This document shows positions 53,267-62,872 of a stretch of DNA of 64,000 nucleotides, piece after piece. The notes under the pieces were generated by a model. That model was not told the origin of the DNA. It did not search any database and worked only from the letters and a program-made list of their open reading frames with translations. A program made the position numbers and the translations under genes. This DNA comes from Actinomycetaceae bacterium (GTDB lineage: Bacteria > Actinomycetota > Actinomycetes > Actinomycetales > Actinomycetaceae): the NCBI GenBank assembly GCA_030537735.1, contig JAUNVG010000007.1, positions 40,957 to 104,956 on the forward strand, in the 5' to 3' direction. How positions within the stretch are numbered: position 1 is the first letter of the stretch; the number at the start of each line of letters is the position of its first letter.

Positions 53267-56200
53267 GTGTCTAGTTTTTCCTTTGGGGGTTTCCCTCCTA
53301 ACCCGAATTCGCGCCCGCCGCGCCAGCCGCGTCGCCCTCGTCCCCCCGCGCCGCCGCGTATAACGCCGCTGCGCCTGACGGTGGCGATCCTGGCCGCGAT
53401 CGCCCTAATCATCTACCTGCTGTCCGACTTTTGGACACAGGTGCTGTGGTTCAACCAGTTAAACGCCGGGCGCGTGATCTGGACGAAGTGGGGCTCCATC
53501 GCCGCCATCGTCGCCGTCGCCACGGTAGTGAACGCCACCATCGTGGGGGCGAACATCAACTGGGCCTACAAGCAGCGCCCCCAAACCGGGCGAGGCACCC
53601 TGTCTGCGAATCTGCGCGAATACCAGCAGGCACTCGAACCGATCCGCCGCGTCATTTTCTGGGGCGTACCCCTCCTAATCGGTGTGATGACAGGTCTGGG
53701 TCTGGCCACCGACTGGCGCCAGATCGTGATGTGGATTAACTCCACTCCCTTCGGGCAGTCGGACCCGCAATTTGGTATCGACATTTCGTTCTTCGTGTTC
53801 ACCTTGCCGGTACTGCAGATGCTGATCTCCCTGCTGATGACCGTGTTCGTGGTGTCCCTAATCGCGACCGTGGTGGTGCATTACATTTACGGCGCGGTAT
53901 CCATCGCTTCGCCGATAAGGGTGCTGCGTCCGGCTCGCCGCCAGATCGGTATCCTCGCCGCTATCGTGTCCCTCATTGTGGGGTTGCGTTACTGGGTGGG
54001 ACGCTACGCGCTACTGACCTTGGAGGGCACCCCCACCGACGGCGCCCTGTATTCGGACGTGAACGCTTCCATTCCCGCCCAGTCAATCCTGGCGGTAGTT
54101 TCACTACTGGTGGCGGTACTGTTCTTGGTGGCGGCTTTCCGTGGAACTTGGCACCTACCTGCCACCGGTGTGGCGGTGACGGTGGTGGCCGCCCTCGTGA
54201 TCGGAATGATCTACCCCACGCTGATCCAACAGTTCAAGGTTGAACCCAACAAGCGGGCCTTGGAATCGCCCTACATTCAACGAAATATCGACGCCACCTT
54301 GCAGGCGTATGGGATTGACGAGGTCGAAAAGCAGTCGTACACGGCGAAAACCGAAACCGCTGCCGGGCAGCTTCGGGAGGACTCGGCCTCCACCCAGCAG
54401 ATCCGCCTCATCGACCCCGACATTATTTCCCCCACGGTGCGGCAGTTGAAGCAGTCGCGCTCCTACTACACGTTCGAAGAACAACTCAGCGTTGACCGTT
54501 ACGAAGTGGACGGAGAAAAGCGTGACACCGTGATCGCGGTGCGCGAGTTGAACTTGGATGATTTGGATAAGAACGAACAGAACTGGGTTAACCGCCACAC
54601 CATTTTCACCCACGGTTACGGCGTGGTTGCCGCCTACGGTAACCGCGTGAACGTGCGTGGGGAGCCGTACTGGTGGGAGGAAGGCATTCCTTCTTCCGGT
54701 GACATGGGTGAGTATGAACAGCGGGTTTACTTCTCACCCACCTCTCCCGAATACTCCATTGTGGGTGCCCCCGAAGGGGCGGAGGCCTTGGAGTTGGATT
54801 ACCTGGATGAGAAAACTGACTCCCAGGTGGCGACCACTTTCGACGGGGACGGCGGACCGGCGGTAGGTAACTTGTTCAACAAGTTACTGTTCGCCATTAA
54901 GTTCAAGTCCACGAACATCCTGTTCGCTTCCCAGATCAACTCTGAGTCCCAAATCCTGTACGACCGCGACCCGGCGTTGCGCGTGTCCAAGGTGGCACCG
55001 TACTTGACGCTGGATCGTAAACCCTACCCGGCGGTGGTGGACATGGACGGGGACCCGTCCACCCCCAAACGCCTGGTGTGGATCGTTGACGGGTTCACCA
55101 CCTCCAACTACTACCCGTATTCACAGCACATTGACATCACTGAAGCCACTACGGATGCTTCCACCGCGCTGACCCAGCAGTACGCTCCCAGCCAGCACGT
55201 GAACTACATTCGTAACTCGGTTAAAGCGGTGGTGGATGCTTACGACGGGTCGGTGCAGCTATACCAGTGGGATGAAGACGACCCGATTGTGAACACTTGG
55301 AAGAAGACTTTCCCCGGCCAGATTAAACCGCTGTCGGAAATCTCCGGTGACCTGATGGCGCACATGCGTTACCCGCAGGATCTGTTCAAGGTCCAGCGTG
55401 ACCTACTGGCCGCCTACCACGTGACCAGTGCAGATGCGTTCTACACAGGCGGTGACCGCTGGCGCCTGTCGGAAAACCCCACTTCCGCGCGCGTGGAGGG
55501 CCGCCGCGCGCCCTCTCAACCCCCGTACTACCTGACGATGCAGATGCCGGGGCAGGAAAGCGCAGAGTTTTCCCTGACTTCCGTGTTCGTCCCCGGTGGT
55601 ACCTCTGAGCGTGAACCGATGGCGGGATTCCTCGCCGTGGATTCCGAAACCGGTAACGAGGCAGGTAAGGTCCGTGAAGGCTACGGGAAGTTACGCCTAC
55701 TGGCGTTGCCGTCCTCCACCACCGTGCCCGGGCCTGGACAGGTGCAAAACAACTTCAACTCCAACTCCGACATTGCGCGGGAGCTGAACCTGATGGACCA
55801 GGAAGGCTCGAAGGTCACTCGCGGTAACTTGCTGACCCTCCCCGTCGGTGGTGGCCTGCTGTATGTCCAGCCTGTTTACCTGCAGGGTACGGGTTCGACG
55901 CAGTACCCGGTGTTGCGTAAGGTGCTGACCGCGTTCGGCGGGTCGATTGGTTTCGCTGACACTTTGGAAGCGGCGTTGGACCAAACGTTCCAAGGTGATT
56001 CCGCGGCCACGGTCGCCCACGGCGCGGGCGTGAAGGAACCGGGTGAGTCCGGTGGTGAGGAAGCGGTGGAACTGTCGGTTGCACAGCTTCTGACGCAGGC
56101 CTTGCAGGGGGCGCGCGATGCGATGGTGGCTTCCGATAAGGCGATGCGCGAGGGCGACTGGGCCACCTACGGGCAGGAGCAGAAGAAACTGCAGTCCTTC

Positions 56201-56332
56201 CTGGAGGACGCGGTGAGACTGCAGAACCAGATCGACGGTGCGAACCCGGTTTCGTCCCCGTCCGAGGATGCAGACGCCGCGACCGCACCGCCGTCGGCTC
56301 CGGCGACGAACCCAGCCGATGACAAGAACTAG
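53267..56332 (+). CDS. UPF0182 family large membrane protein
   Basis: This 1021-aa protein has a Pro/Arg-rich cytoplasmic N terminus, seven hydrophobic segments within the first 340 residues, and a very large extracellular domain of about 600 residues containing VKAVVDAYDGSVQLYQWDEDDPIVNTW and MRYPQDLFKVQRDLL. An acidic, disordered C-terminal tail of about 60 residues follows. This matches the actinobacterial UPF0182 (Rv3193c-like) family. Function unknown; envelope location is clear. The gene starts at GTG 53267 after AGAAAGG. It is followed by a strong terminator. Confidence 0.94.
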   Translation: MSSFSFGGFPPNPNSRPPRQPRRPRPPAPPRITPLRLTVAILAAIALIIYLLSDFWTQVLWFNQLNAGRVIWTKWGSIAAIVAVATVVNATIVGANINWAYKQRPQTGRGTLSANLREYQQALEPIRRVIFWGVPLLIGVMTGLGLATDWRQIVMWINSTPFGQSDPQFGIDISFFVFTLPVLQMLISLLMTVFVVSLIATVVVHYIYGAVSIASPIRVLRPARRQIGILAAIVSLIVGLRYWVGRYALLTLEGTPTDGALYSDVNASIPAQSILAVVSLLVAVLFLVAAFRGTWHLPATGVAVTVVAALVIGMIYPTLIQQFKVEPNKRALESPYIQRNIDATLQAYGIDEVEKQSYTAKTETAAGQLREDSASTQQIRLIDPDIISPTVRQLKQSRSYYTFEEQLSVDRYEVDGEKRDTVIAVRELNLDDLDKNEQNWVNRHTIFTHGYGVVAAYGNRVNVRGEPYWWEEGIPSSGDMGEYEQRVYFSPTSPEYSIVGAPEGAEALELDYLDEKTDSQVATTFDGDGGPAVGNLFNKLLFAIKFKSTNILFASQINSESQILYDRDPALRVSKVAPYLTLDRKPYPAVVDMDGDPSTPKRLVWIVDGFTTSNYYPYSQHIDITEATTDASTALTQQYAPSQHVNYIRNSVKAVVDAYDGSVQLYQWDEDDPIVNTWKKTFPGQIKPLSEISGDLMAHMRYPQDLFKVQRDLLAAYHVTSADAFYTGGDRWRLSENPTSARVEGRRAPSQPPYYLTMQMPGQESAEFSLTSVFVPGGTSEREPMAGFLAVDSETGNEAGKVREGYGKLRLLALPSSTTVPGPGQVQNNFNSNSDIARELNLMDQEGSKVTRGNLLTLPVGGGLLYVQPVYLQGTGSTQYPVLRKVLTAFGGSIGFADTLEAALDQTFQGDSAATVAHGAGVKEPGESGGEEAVELSVAQLLTQALQGARDAMVASDKAMREGDWATYGQEQKKLQSFLEDAVRLQNQIDGANPVSSPSEDADAATAPPSAPATNPADDKN

Positions 56333-56380
56333 ACCGCGTTCGTACCTTGAGTTCTCAAGGTGAGCGGGTTTAGAAAATAG

Positions 56381-56416
56381 AGTTTGGCGGCCCCCAAGTT
56401 GGGGGCCGCCAACTGT
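56381..56416. terminator. bidirectional terminator hairpin
   Basis: AGTTTGGCGGCCCCCAA and TTGGGGGCCGCCAACT form a nearly perfect 14-bp stem with a minimal loop, in the convergent spacer between the UPF0182 gene and the glutamate-cysteine-ligase-like gene. Confidence 0.85.
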
Positions 56417-56447
56417 TTACCACTGCGCCTTACGCGGACACGCGAGC

Positions 56448-57605
56448 TTAGTCCAAGAACCCGCTGTCGAACTCGGTTTCTAAGTGGCGGATAACAGCTT
56501 CGAAACCTCCGTTTCGGAAGGCTTGACGCTGACGCTCAGCCCCACTGGGGGCCTGCACCATGCGCGCGGCTTCTTCCAGTTCCCGCTCACACCCCAGGCG
56601 CTGCGCGGTGGGAGTGAGCATTTGGAGCATTTCATTTAGGGCTTGAGGCATGGCGGTGAGCTGAACTTCGCCATCACGGTAGGACGCCACCGTGGCTTCA
56701 CGCCCGTGCCGGGACGCGAAGTGACTGTTGCGCCACACCATCCACTGCGGGTCGGACGGGATCGCCCTGCCGGCATCCAGCTCGGTGGAGAAGTACTCCA
56801 CCAGGCACTGCGCTACCGCCACTACAGCGCTGATCTCACGCGGGGAGGAAACCGCGTCACACATGCGTAGCTCAATGGTTCCCAGGTGACGGGCGGGGCG
56901 AATATCCCAAAACAGGTTGTGGTCACTGGTGATCATCTGCGCGGCAGTGAGTTCGTCAACGCAGCGCACGTACTCGTCCCAGTCGCGGAACTTCGGTGGC
57001 AGGCCCGCGGTGGGGAGCTGACGAAACACAGTGGGGCGAAACGCGGCGTAGCCGGTGTCTTCGGCTTCGAAGAACGGCGAGTTCGCCGCCAACGCAATGA
57101 GGTGGCCAACGTAGCTCATGACCGCGTTCGACAGGGGAATAACTTTGCGTACGTCCTCGACCCCGACGTGAACGTGCAAGCCGCACGCTATGTTACGCCG
57201 AGCCCAGAACTGCGCTTCCCCCACCAGGTTCTGGTAGTGCTCGGTAGGGGTGATGGTCTGGTCCAAGGCACGCGAAAACGGGTGCAGCCCGCTGGAGATA
57301 GTGCGCGCATTCCACGGGGCAAGCACTTCCTGTACTTGCTCAATCACCTGCCGCAGGTCGCGGGTTGCTTGCCGCACCTGCTGGCGCGGTTTAGACGTGA
57401 TCTCCAAAGTGGATTGAATGATTTCGTGATGCACCTGCTGGTGGGGCTCACCGCCGACAGTCAGGGCATCTTCCAGGCGCCCCACTTCCTGGCGTAGCTC
57501 GCCACTGTCGGTGTCGATTATCTGCATTTCCCACTCCACCCCCAGGGAGGAGCGAGGAGAGGCGGCGAAGTCGCTATTTGGGCGCGCCGCAGCCGAAACA
57601 GTCAT
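56448..57605 (-). CDS. glutamate--cysteine ligase-like carboxylate-amine ligase (YbdK/GCS2 family)
   Basis: This 385-aa enzyme starts with SLGVEWEMQIID and contains HHEIIQSTLEITSKP, GLHPFSRA, NIACGLHVHVGVED (metal/substrate His) and LGTIELRMCDAVSS, all typical of the GCS2/YbdK group. It has weak glutamate-cysteine ligase activity in E. coli and may serve redox buffering here; actinobacterial physiology could instead use it in other amide formation. ATG 57605 is preceded by GGAAGAAAG. Monocistronic. Confidence 0.92.
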   Translation of the reverse strand: MTVSAAARPNSDFAASPRSSLGVEWEMQIIDTDSGELRQEVGRLEDALTVGGEPHQQVHHEIIQSTLEITSKPRQQVRQATRDLRQVIEQVQEVLAPWNARTISSGLHPFSRALDQTITPTEHYQNLVGEAQFWARRNIACGLHVHVGVEDVRKVIPLSNAVMSYVGHLIALAANSPFFEAEDTGYAAFRPTVFRQLPTAGLPPKFRDWDEYVRCVDELTAAQMITSDHNLFWDIRPARHLGTIELRMCDAVSSPREISAVVAVAQCLVEYFSTELDAGRAIPSDPQWMVWRNSHFASRHGREATVASYRDGEVQLTAMPQALNEMLQMLTPTAQRLGCERELEEAARMVQAPSGAERQRQAFRNGGFEAVIRHLETEFDSGFLD

Positions 57606-57851
57606 GACTATTTTCTTTCTTCCTTAACGATCCACCCTCATTGTAGGCAGGGGGCACCGAAAGGCTCGAATGCTAGCGGGACAATGTGAGGCAAACGTGA
57701 GCAGAACAGCTTTCGTCCCGCACGAGGGCGTGGGGCGCGGTTTATGGGTGGGTTCGCCAATACGATACGAGCTATCTGCGCGTCGGTGTGAAGAGAATCA
57801 TCTGTCAGTTGGGCGGTGGTTCTCTAGAATGGCGGTGGAAAGGTAGGCGTC

Positions 57852-58430
57852 ATGGTAAGCGTTTTTGATATTGCGTCGGAATTCGTTGATCGCGCAGAGG
57901 GGCAAATCGAGTCCGTGAAGTTGCAGAAACTGTGCTTTTACGCTTTCGGATGGTATGCGCATCTAACTGGCGAACGACTGTTTGGTGAGCAGTTTTACGC
58001 CATGAAGTTCGGTCCGGTAGTAGGGCAACTCCTTAGCGCTCACGCTAAGAGAAAAGTAGTCGATCGAAGTCTGCTCGATGATCAGTTTGAAGCGTGGGAT
58101 ACTCAGCGTGAAGAGCTTCCGGGCTATGTGCAACGAGTTATCGACGCTGTATGGGATGCATACGGTAAAAAGGGGGCCTTCGCCCTTGCTGAATATTCTC
58201 ATTCTGAGGCTGTTTGGAAGGATTCCTGGGAAAGTAAGCCAAAGGATGCCAAGCGCGCGGTGATGGAACTGGACGATGTGGTTACTTACTTCCTTGAGCG
58301 TGAGCCAAGGGGTGAAGAAGACCTCGATCTCCCTCCAGCCATGCTGACGAGGGTTGATTGGGCGGTTCTTGAGGAAGCTGAAGCTGAATCTTCAATCCAC
58401 ATGCCCTTTATTGAGGCATTTAGAGAATAG
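57852..58430 (+). CDS. Panacea-domain (SocA/DUF4065) antitoxin-like protein
   Basis: This 192-aa protein carries the DUF4065/Panacea fold: SVFDIASEFVDRAEGQIESVKLQKLCFYAFGWYAHLTGERLFGEQFYAMKFGPVV and a later FALAEYSHSEAVWKDSW. In other systems this domain is a broad antitoxin partnered with varied toxins. It is followed after eight bases by a GNAT-type gene, the likely toxin. The start is ATG 57852, with GGAAAGG about eight bases upstream. Composition is less GC-rich than the adjacent core genes, in keeping with acquisition. The gene extends about 30 residues past the fold with a Glu-rich tail. Confidence 0.85.
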   Translation: MVSVFDIASEFVDRAEGQIESVKLQKLCFYAFGWYAHLTGERLFGEQFYAMKFGPVVGQLLSAHAKRKVVDRSLLDDQFEAWDTQREELPGYVQRVIDAVWDAYGKKGAFALAEYSHSEAVWKDSWESKPKDAKRAVMELDDVVTYFLEREPRGEEDLDLPPAMLTRVDWAVLEEAEAESSIHMPFIEAFRE

Positions 58431-58438
58431 TACATAGC

Positions 58439-59038
58439 ATGAGCCTGGTTCACCTTGGGGAAATTCTCGACAAGAAAGAACTATCACTTCGTCTGTTAGA
58501 TGACGACCATTACATTGAGAATTTTGATTGCAAGCGAGATGAGGCGATGAACGCTTGGCTCGTGAGGCATGCTCGTAAGTGGCAGGCGGAGAATCTCTCC
58601 ATGGTGTGGGTGTTGAGTCCCTCTCATGATTGTGATGAAGTGATCGGCTTCTTCACACTGTCTTCACATCAGGTATCACCCATAGACGTTCCTAAACGTA
58701 ATCGGGCTCAGCTCAAGAATAACAAGCCATGGGTCAACAATTTGGATACAGCGTTCCCTGCCACGCTGTTGGGTAAGTTTGCTCTCGATCAAAGCTGTCA
58801 GGGGCGTGGAGTCGGTGAAACTTTGATGTTGTGTGTCTATGTACAGCATCTTCTCGCTGCTTCACATTCCGCTTCTAAGTTCCTGGTTCTGGATGTGAGA
58901 GATCCGAAATTAGAGAAATACTACAGGGACAAGTTTAATTTCATAAAGTCCCCAGACGGTTCGGGTAGTTCCCGCATGATTAAATCGACCAGTACAATTG
59001 AAGAAGAGGTAAAGGGTATCCTTTTGGGGACCTCATAA
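58439..59038 (+). CDS. GNAT-fold acetyltransferase, TacT-like toxin candidate
   Basis: This 199-aa protein has an N-terminal segment LLDDDHYIENFDCKRDEAMNAWLVRHA, typical of type II toxins of the TacT/AtaT sort (FDCGxxxLNxxL-like). The acetyl-CoA binding segment LLGKFALDQSCQGRGVGETLM (a QGRGVG P-loop) and a C-terminal LEKYYRDKFNFI complete the GNAT fold. Such toxins acetylate aminoacyl-tRNA and block translation. Here the partner is a Panacea protein rather than the usual ribbon-helix-helix antitoxin. Spacing to the antitoxin is eight bases. Toxicity is inferred, not shown. Confidence 0.8.
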   Translation: MSLVHLGEILDKKELSLRLLDDDHYIENFDCKRDEAMNAWLVRHARKWQAENLSMVWVLSPSHDCDEVIGFFTLSSHQVSPIDVPKRNRAQLKNNKPWVNNLDTAFPATLLGKFALDQSCQGRGVGETLMLCVYVQHLLAASHSASKFLVLDVRDPKLEKYYRDKFNFIKSPDGSGSSRMIKSTSTIEEEVKGILLGTS

Positions 59039-59566
59039 AAGTTCGCCTTTTCTAGTGCTATCGAGAATGCGATTAGGGTCGTTTGCTCGTACATTTTGAT
59101 AGCGACTTCCTGAAACGCCCTGCCCCTGTGCATCATCAAGATCTTCTTGTTGTGCCCATACTAGCGAGATTGCTCACGCGCCAACATGTTTGGTTCACTG
59201 GCGCAACCGTTCCATCGAATATCGCCAGCTATATAGCATTTTGACGCTGTTCACCCCACCTGGCGCCCCGAGGGAAACAACTGATGCATCTAAAGCACAA
59301 CCTAGGGTCCTCAGGGTGAGTAGAACCTGGGAGAGACAACGGCAGGAGGCGGCTCGCACATCCCAGCAAAGAGGAAGGAACTAGGATATTTTAGACTTGT
59401 AACACTCAACCGAAAATGTTTTATGAAATTTTAGTCAGCGATGCTGAACCTCGCGATTAAGCGCCTATCCCCGGGGATTTGATAGCAGACAATAGGGGGC
59501 AGGAACTTTTAGGTTGAGTGTCCAAGCGGTGTATTCCACCTGGGTGAGCACATTAGTTGGAGGTAG
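59039..59566. other. intergenic region with 10-bp inverted repeat
   Basis: This 528-bp region separates the toxin-antitoxin pair from the helicase operon. No coding content is recognised; a 64-codon plus frame (59190-59384) has no family content or ribosome site. ACACTCAACC (59402-59411) and GGTTGAGTGT (59512-59521) form an inverted repeat 100 bp apart just upstream of the helicase gene. GGAGG at 59550-59554 precedes the start at 59567. The region probably contains the promoter and control of the helicase operon. Confidence 0.4.
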
Positions 59567-62500
59567 ATGATGACTCGCATCTTTGACAACCTGTCTGAGG
59601 ACTCGCGTTTAGGTGCATACGCACAAGCAGGGTTTCAGCGGGCAGCGCGTATGGATGTGGCTACCGGATACTTCAACCTGCGCGGGTGGAGACTATTCAC
59701 TCATATTGTTGAAGATAAAATCGCTGCCGGATCCGAGTTTCCTGTGTGCCGAATTTTAATCGGCATGGTTCAAGGATCAGCACACGAAGAACTCGTGGCT
59801 TCATACCAAAGACAGGTTGAAGATGATGACGATTTAACAGCGGATCGGGAGATCGCTGTTGAGCGTCGGCGGGTATTACTCAAGGTGATGCGCGAACAGT
59901 TATCTTGCGGCATACCCACCCCAACAGACCGCGTCACGCTGAGCCAGCTATACCAGCAGGTCAAAAGCGGGGCAGTGCAGATAAAAGTATTTTGTGATCA
60001 ACCGTTGCATGGTAAAGCGTATATTTTCCATGACCCCACTAGTTTCAATGCGAAGGTGCACGCGCTTGTTGGATCTTCGAATCTGACCCATCCGGGGTTG
60101 ATGACTAATCTCGAGTTGAATACGGATGTCGTCGACAGTGACGGCGCGGCCAAGCTTGACCGGTGGTTCATCCAGCGGTGGGAAGACCAGTTCTCTCTGC
60201 CTATCGACGAAGACTTATTAGAGGTCTTAAATGACTCTTGGGCTAGTCCAACGAATCGTTCGCCCTACGATGTGTATCTCAAGGTCTGCTATGACTTAAG
60301 CCGCGACGCGCGTGAAGGCCTAGAGGAATATTCCTTATCGGGACCCATAAAAGATAAACTGCTGGATTTCCAAGCAACGGCGGTTAAAACTTTAGCTAGA
60401 AGGATAATGACGCGCGGGGGCACGATGCTCGGTGACGTGGTTGGTTTGGGTAAAACCTTAACCGCGATTGCGGTCGCGCTAATGCTACGTGACGAGCATG
60501 GTTACCAGCCCCTAGTGGTGTGTCCGAAAAACCTGGTCGAAATGTGGGAAAGACATCTTGAAGCCTACGATCTTCACGGCCGCGTCGTGCCATACTCTAT
60601 GAACCATACCTTGGCTGAGACGCGGCGCTACCCGTTTGTGATTGTCGATGAGTCTCACACTTTACGCAACGAAAAGACACAGACGTACCAAAATATTCAA
60701 AACTACATCCGTACTAACGACTCCAAAGCGCTACTTTTGACAGCCACACCGTTCAACACCCGTTTCGCGGACGTAGCTAACCAGCTTGGATTATTCATTG
60801 ATGAAGATGATGATCTAGGTTTGCAGCCAGTCAAGGCCTTAGCCAACTACGACTTCGCGGACACCCTGGAGTTTGGCGTTTCAACCTTGGCGGCATTTCG
60901 TAAGAGCGATGAGGCTGAAGATTGGAAGCGCTTAATGGGTGAGCACCTCGTGCGCCGCACCCGCTCATTCATCAAAGACAACTACGCTGAAAAAGATCTT
61001 CACGGCAGGGAGTATCTGACTTTCTGCGATGGGAGCAAGTTCTTTTTCCCCGACCGCAAAGCCATACCAGTCGACCACCAATTTTGGGATAACGATCCGG
61101 CTGCTCTGATGGTTGCTGACTCCACACTGGATGCAATTACGGAGTTGAAACTACCAAGATATGATCTTCACTCCTACCTGTCTCAACAAGGTGAAAAGCA
61201 AGCTAATGAGCGCGAACGCGAGGTTTTAGAGGACTTAAAGCGATCACGTGGTCACGTCTCGGGGTTTGTGCGCACGAACTTTTTCAAACGGCTCTCCAGC
61301 TGTGGACACTCATTCATTTTGTCCCTCCAACGTCACCTGTCACGTAACCGTTTGTTCCTCTACGCTATCGAAAACAACCTACCTATCCCGGTAGGCACTG
61401 TCGATGCCAACGTTTTACTAGGCGATCAAGATGCCGGGGAAGATAGTTCAACAACGCTCAACTATGCCACTGGGATAACCGATCCGCATTCAGACTACGA
61501 ACTATTACAAGCAAAGGATCCTGCAGGGCTGCGTTGGATTCGTCCCAGCCTGTTCGCTGCTAGACTGCGCGCTGATCTGGAAGCAGACAACCAGATCATC
61601 CAAGTACTGCTTGAAAGCTTTGGCCCGTGGTCACCGATGATGGATTCCAAACTCGCGGCCTTGATCGAACTAGCTACATCTAAACACCCAGATGAAAAAC
61701 TCCTGATTTTCACCGAGTATAAAGACACAGCTAACTATCTAGCGGCGGCCTTGGCACAACTAGGGCTGGACAAAGTCGGTGTGGCAACAGGTGACACGGA
61801 AGATCCCACAGCGGTTGCCAAGCGTTTCTCACCTAAGTCAAACGAGAACATCACGCTAGAGGCTGAGCAAACACCAGAACCAGTTGACGAACTGCGTGTT
61901 TTGGTGGCAACAGATGTTCTCTCTGAAGGCCAAAACCTCCAAGATGCCCATATCGTTGTCAACTACGACATTCCCTGGGCGATCATCCAACTTATCCAGC
62001 GTGCTGGCCGTGTGGATCGTGTCGGTCAAGGATCCGATACCGTACTGATTTACACCATCAGCCACGGCAGTGTAGAAGACGTCTTGAACCTACGCCGCAG
62101 GGTCCAACAACGTCTTGCCGCTAACGCTGCTACTTTTGGGTCAGACGAATCCTTCTTCGACACTGATGAAGAAGTCCAAATCATCCGTGACCTCTACGAT
62201 GGCAAACTTGAAGCCAACAGTGTTGAAGAAGAAGTCGATGCCACATCCTTGGCCTACGAAGTGTGGAACAAGGCCTTAAGTGAAGACCCAGCCAGAGCAG
62301 AGCGCATCGCGAACCTTCCCAAACTCATTGACGCCACTCGACCAACACACGTCGGAGAGGACCAGAAGGTATTTGGCCACATTCAAACCGAATCAGGCAT
62401 GGATATCTTTGCCTGCGCTAACGCCGCCAACGAACAGGTGCGATTACTCACTGGCCATGAAGCCTTACGATCTTTCGAATGTGAACCCGCTACCCCTGCC

Positions 62501-62872
62501 CTGGATCGCCTGGAAAACCACGATGCGCTAGTTAAACTGATGATCAAAGATAACAATGAACTAAAGGAACTGTTCAACATGGCCGGAAGGCTACGCGGTG
62601 AACGCAAAATTTTATGGAACCGCCTAGGCGGTCAGCTCGACTACGCTAACGATTCCATCGTCGACAAAGCCATGGATTCTGTCTATCAATTCCCACTCAC
62701 ACGCGCAGCTATTCACCGGCTACGCTCCCTACGTCGTCATGGAGCCAGTGATACCGACTTGCTGCAAGCCATCAAATCTCTTTACCTACGTAGCGAGCTG
62801 ACTATCCCAGTCACAGCCAGTGGTAAGGATCCTATCCATATCGTCTCAGTAATGGGGGCTAGCAAAAAATGA
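59567..62872 (+). CDS. phospholipase D-like nuclease / SNF2 helicase fusion
   Basis: This 1101-aa protein begins with a PLD-like domain (residues 1-210) carrying HGKAYIF (His148, Lys150), then GSSNLT at 169-174. A superfamily-2 helicase follows, with Walker A GDVVGLGKTLTAI (289-301), DESH (361-364), LLLTATPFN, and a C-terminal lobe with IFTEYKDTANYL, VLVATDVLSEGQNLQDA and IQRAGRVDRVGQ. This layout is that of SNF2-like helicases of phage-defence and restriction-type operons. It overlaps the methyltransferase start by 4 bp. The likely role is ATP-driven DNA translocation with nuclease cleavage of unmodified DNA. GGAGG precedes ATG 59567. Confidence 0.88.
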   Translation: MMTRIFDNLSEDSRLGAYAQAGFQRAARMDVATGYFNLRGWRLFTHIVEDKIAAGSEFPVCRILIGMVQGSAHEELVASYQRQVEDDDDLTADREIAVERRRVLLKVMREQLSCGIPTPTDRVTLSQLYQQVKSGAVQIKVFCDQPLHGKAYIFHDPTSFNAKVHALVGSSNLTHPGLMTNLELNTDVVDSDGAAKLDRWFIQRWEDQFSLPIDEDLLEVLNDSWASPTNRSPYDVYLKVCYDLSRDAREGLEEYSLSGPIKDKLLDFQATAVKTLARRIMTRGGTMLGDVVGLGKTLTAIAVALMLRDEHGYQPLVVCPKNLVEMWERHLEAYDLHGRVVPYSMNHTLAETRRYPFVIVDESHTLRNEKTQTYQNIQNYIRTNDSKALLLTATPFNTRFADVANQLGLFIDEDDDLGLQPVKALANYDFADTLEFGVSTLAAFRKSDEAEDWKRLMGEHLVRRTRSFIKDNYAEKDLHGREYLTFCDGSKFFFPDRKAIPVDHQFWDNDPAALMVADSTLDAITELKLPRYDLHSYLSQQGEKQANEREREVLEDLKRSRGHVSGFVRTNFFKRLSSCGHSFILSLQRHLSRNRLFLYAIENNLPIPVGTVDANVLLGDQDAGEDSSTTLNYATGITDPHSDYELLQAKDPAGLRWIRPSLFAARLRADLEADNQIIQVLLESFGPWSPMMDSKLAALIELATSKHPDEKLLIFTEYKDTANYLAAALAQLGLDKVGVATGDTEDPTAVAKRFSPKSNENITLEAEQTPEPVDELRVLVATDVLSEGQNLQDAHIVVNYDIPWAIIQLIQRAGRVDRVGQGSDTVLIYTISHGSVEDVLNLRRRVQQRLAANAATFGSDESFFDTDEEVQIIRDLYDGKLEANSVEEEVDATSLAYEVWNKALSEDPARAERIANLPKLIDATRPTHVGEDQKVFGHIQTESGMDIFACANAANEQVRLLTGHEALRSFECEPATPALDRLENHDALVKLMIKDNNELKELFNMAGRLRGERKILWNRLGGQLDYANDSIVDKAMDSVYQFPLTRAAIHRLRSLRRHGASDTDLLQAIKSLYLRSELTIPVTASGKDPIHIVSVMGASKK

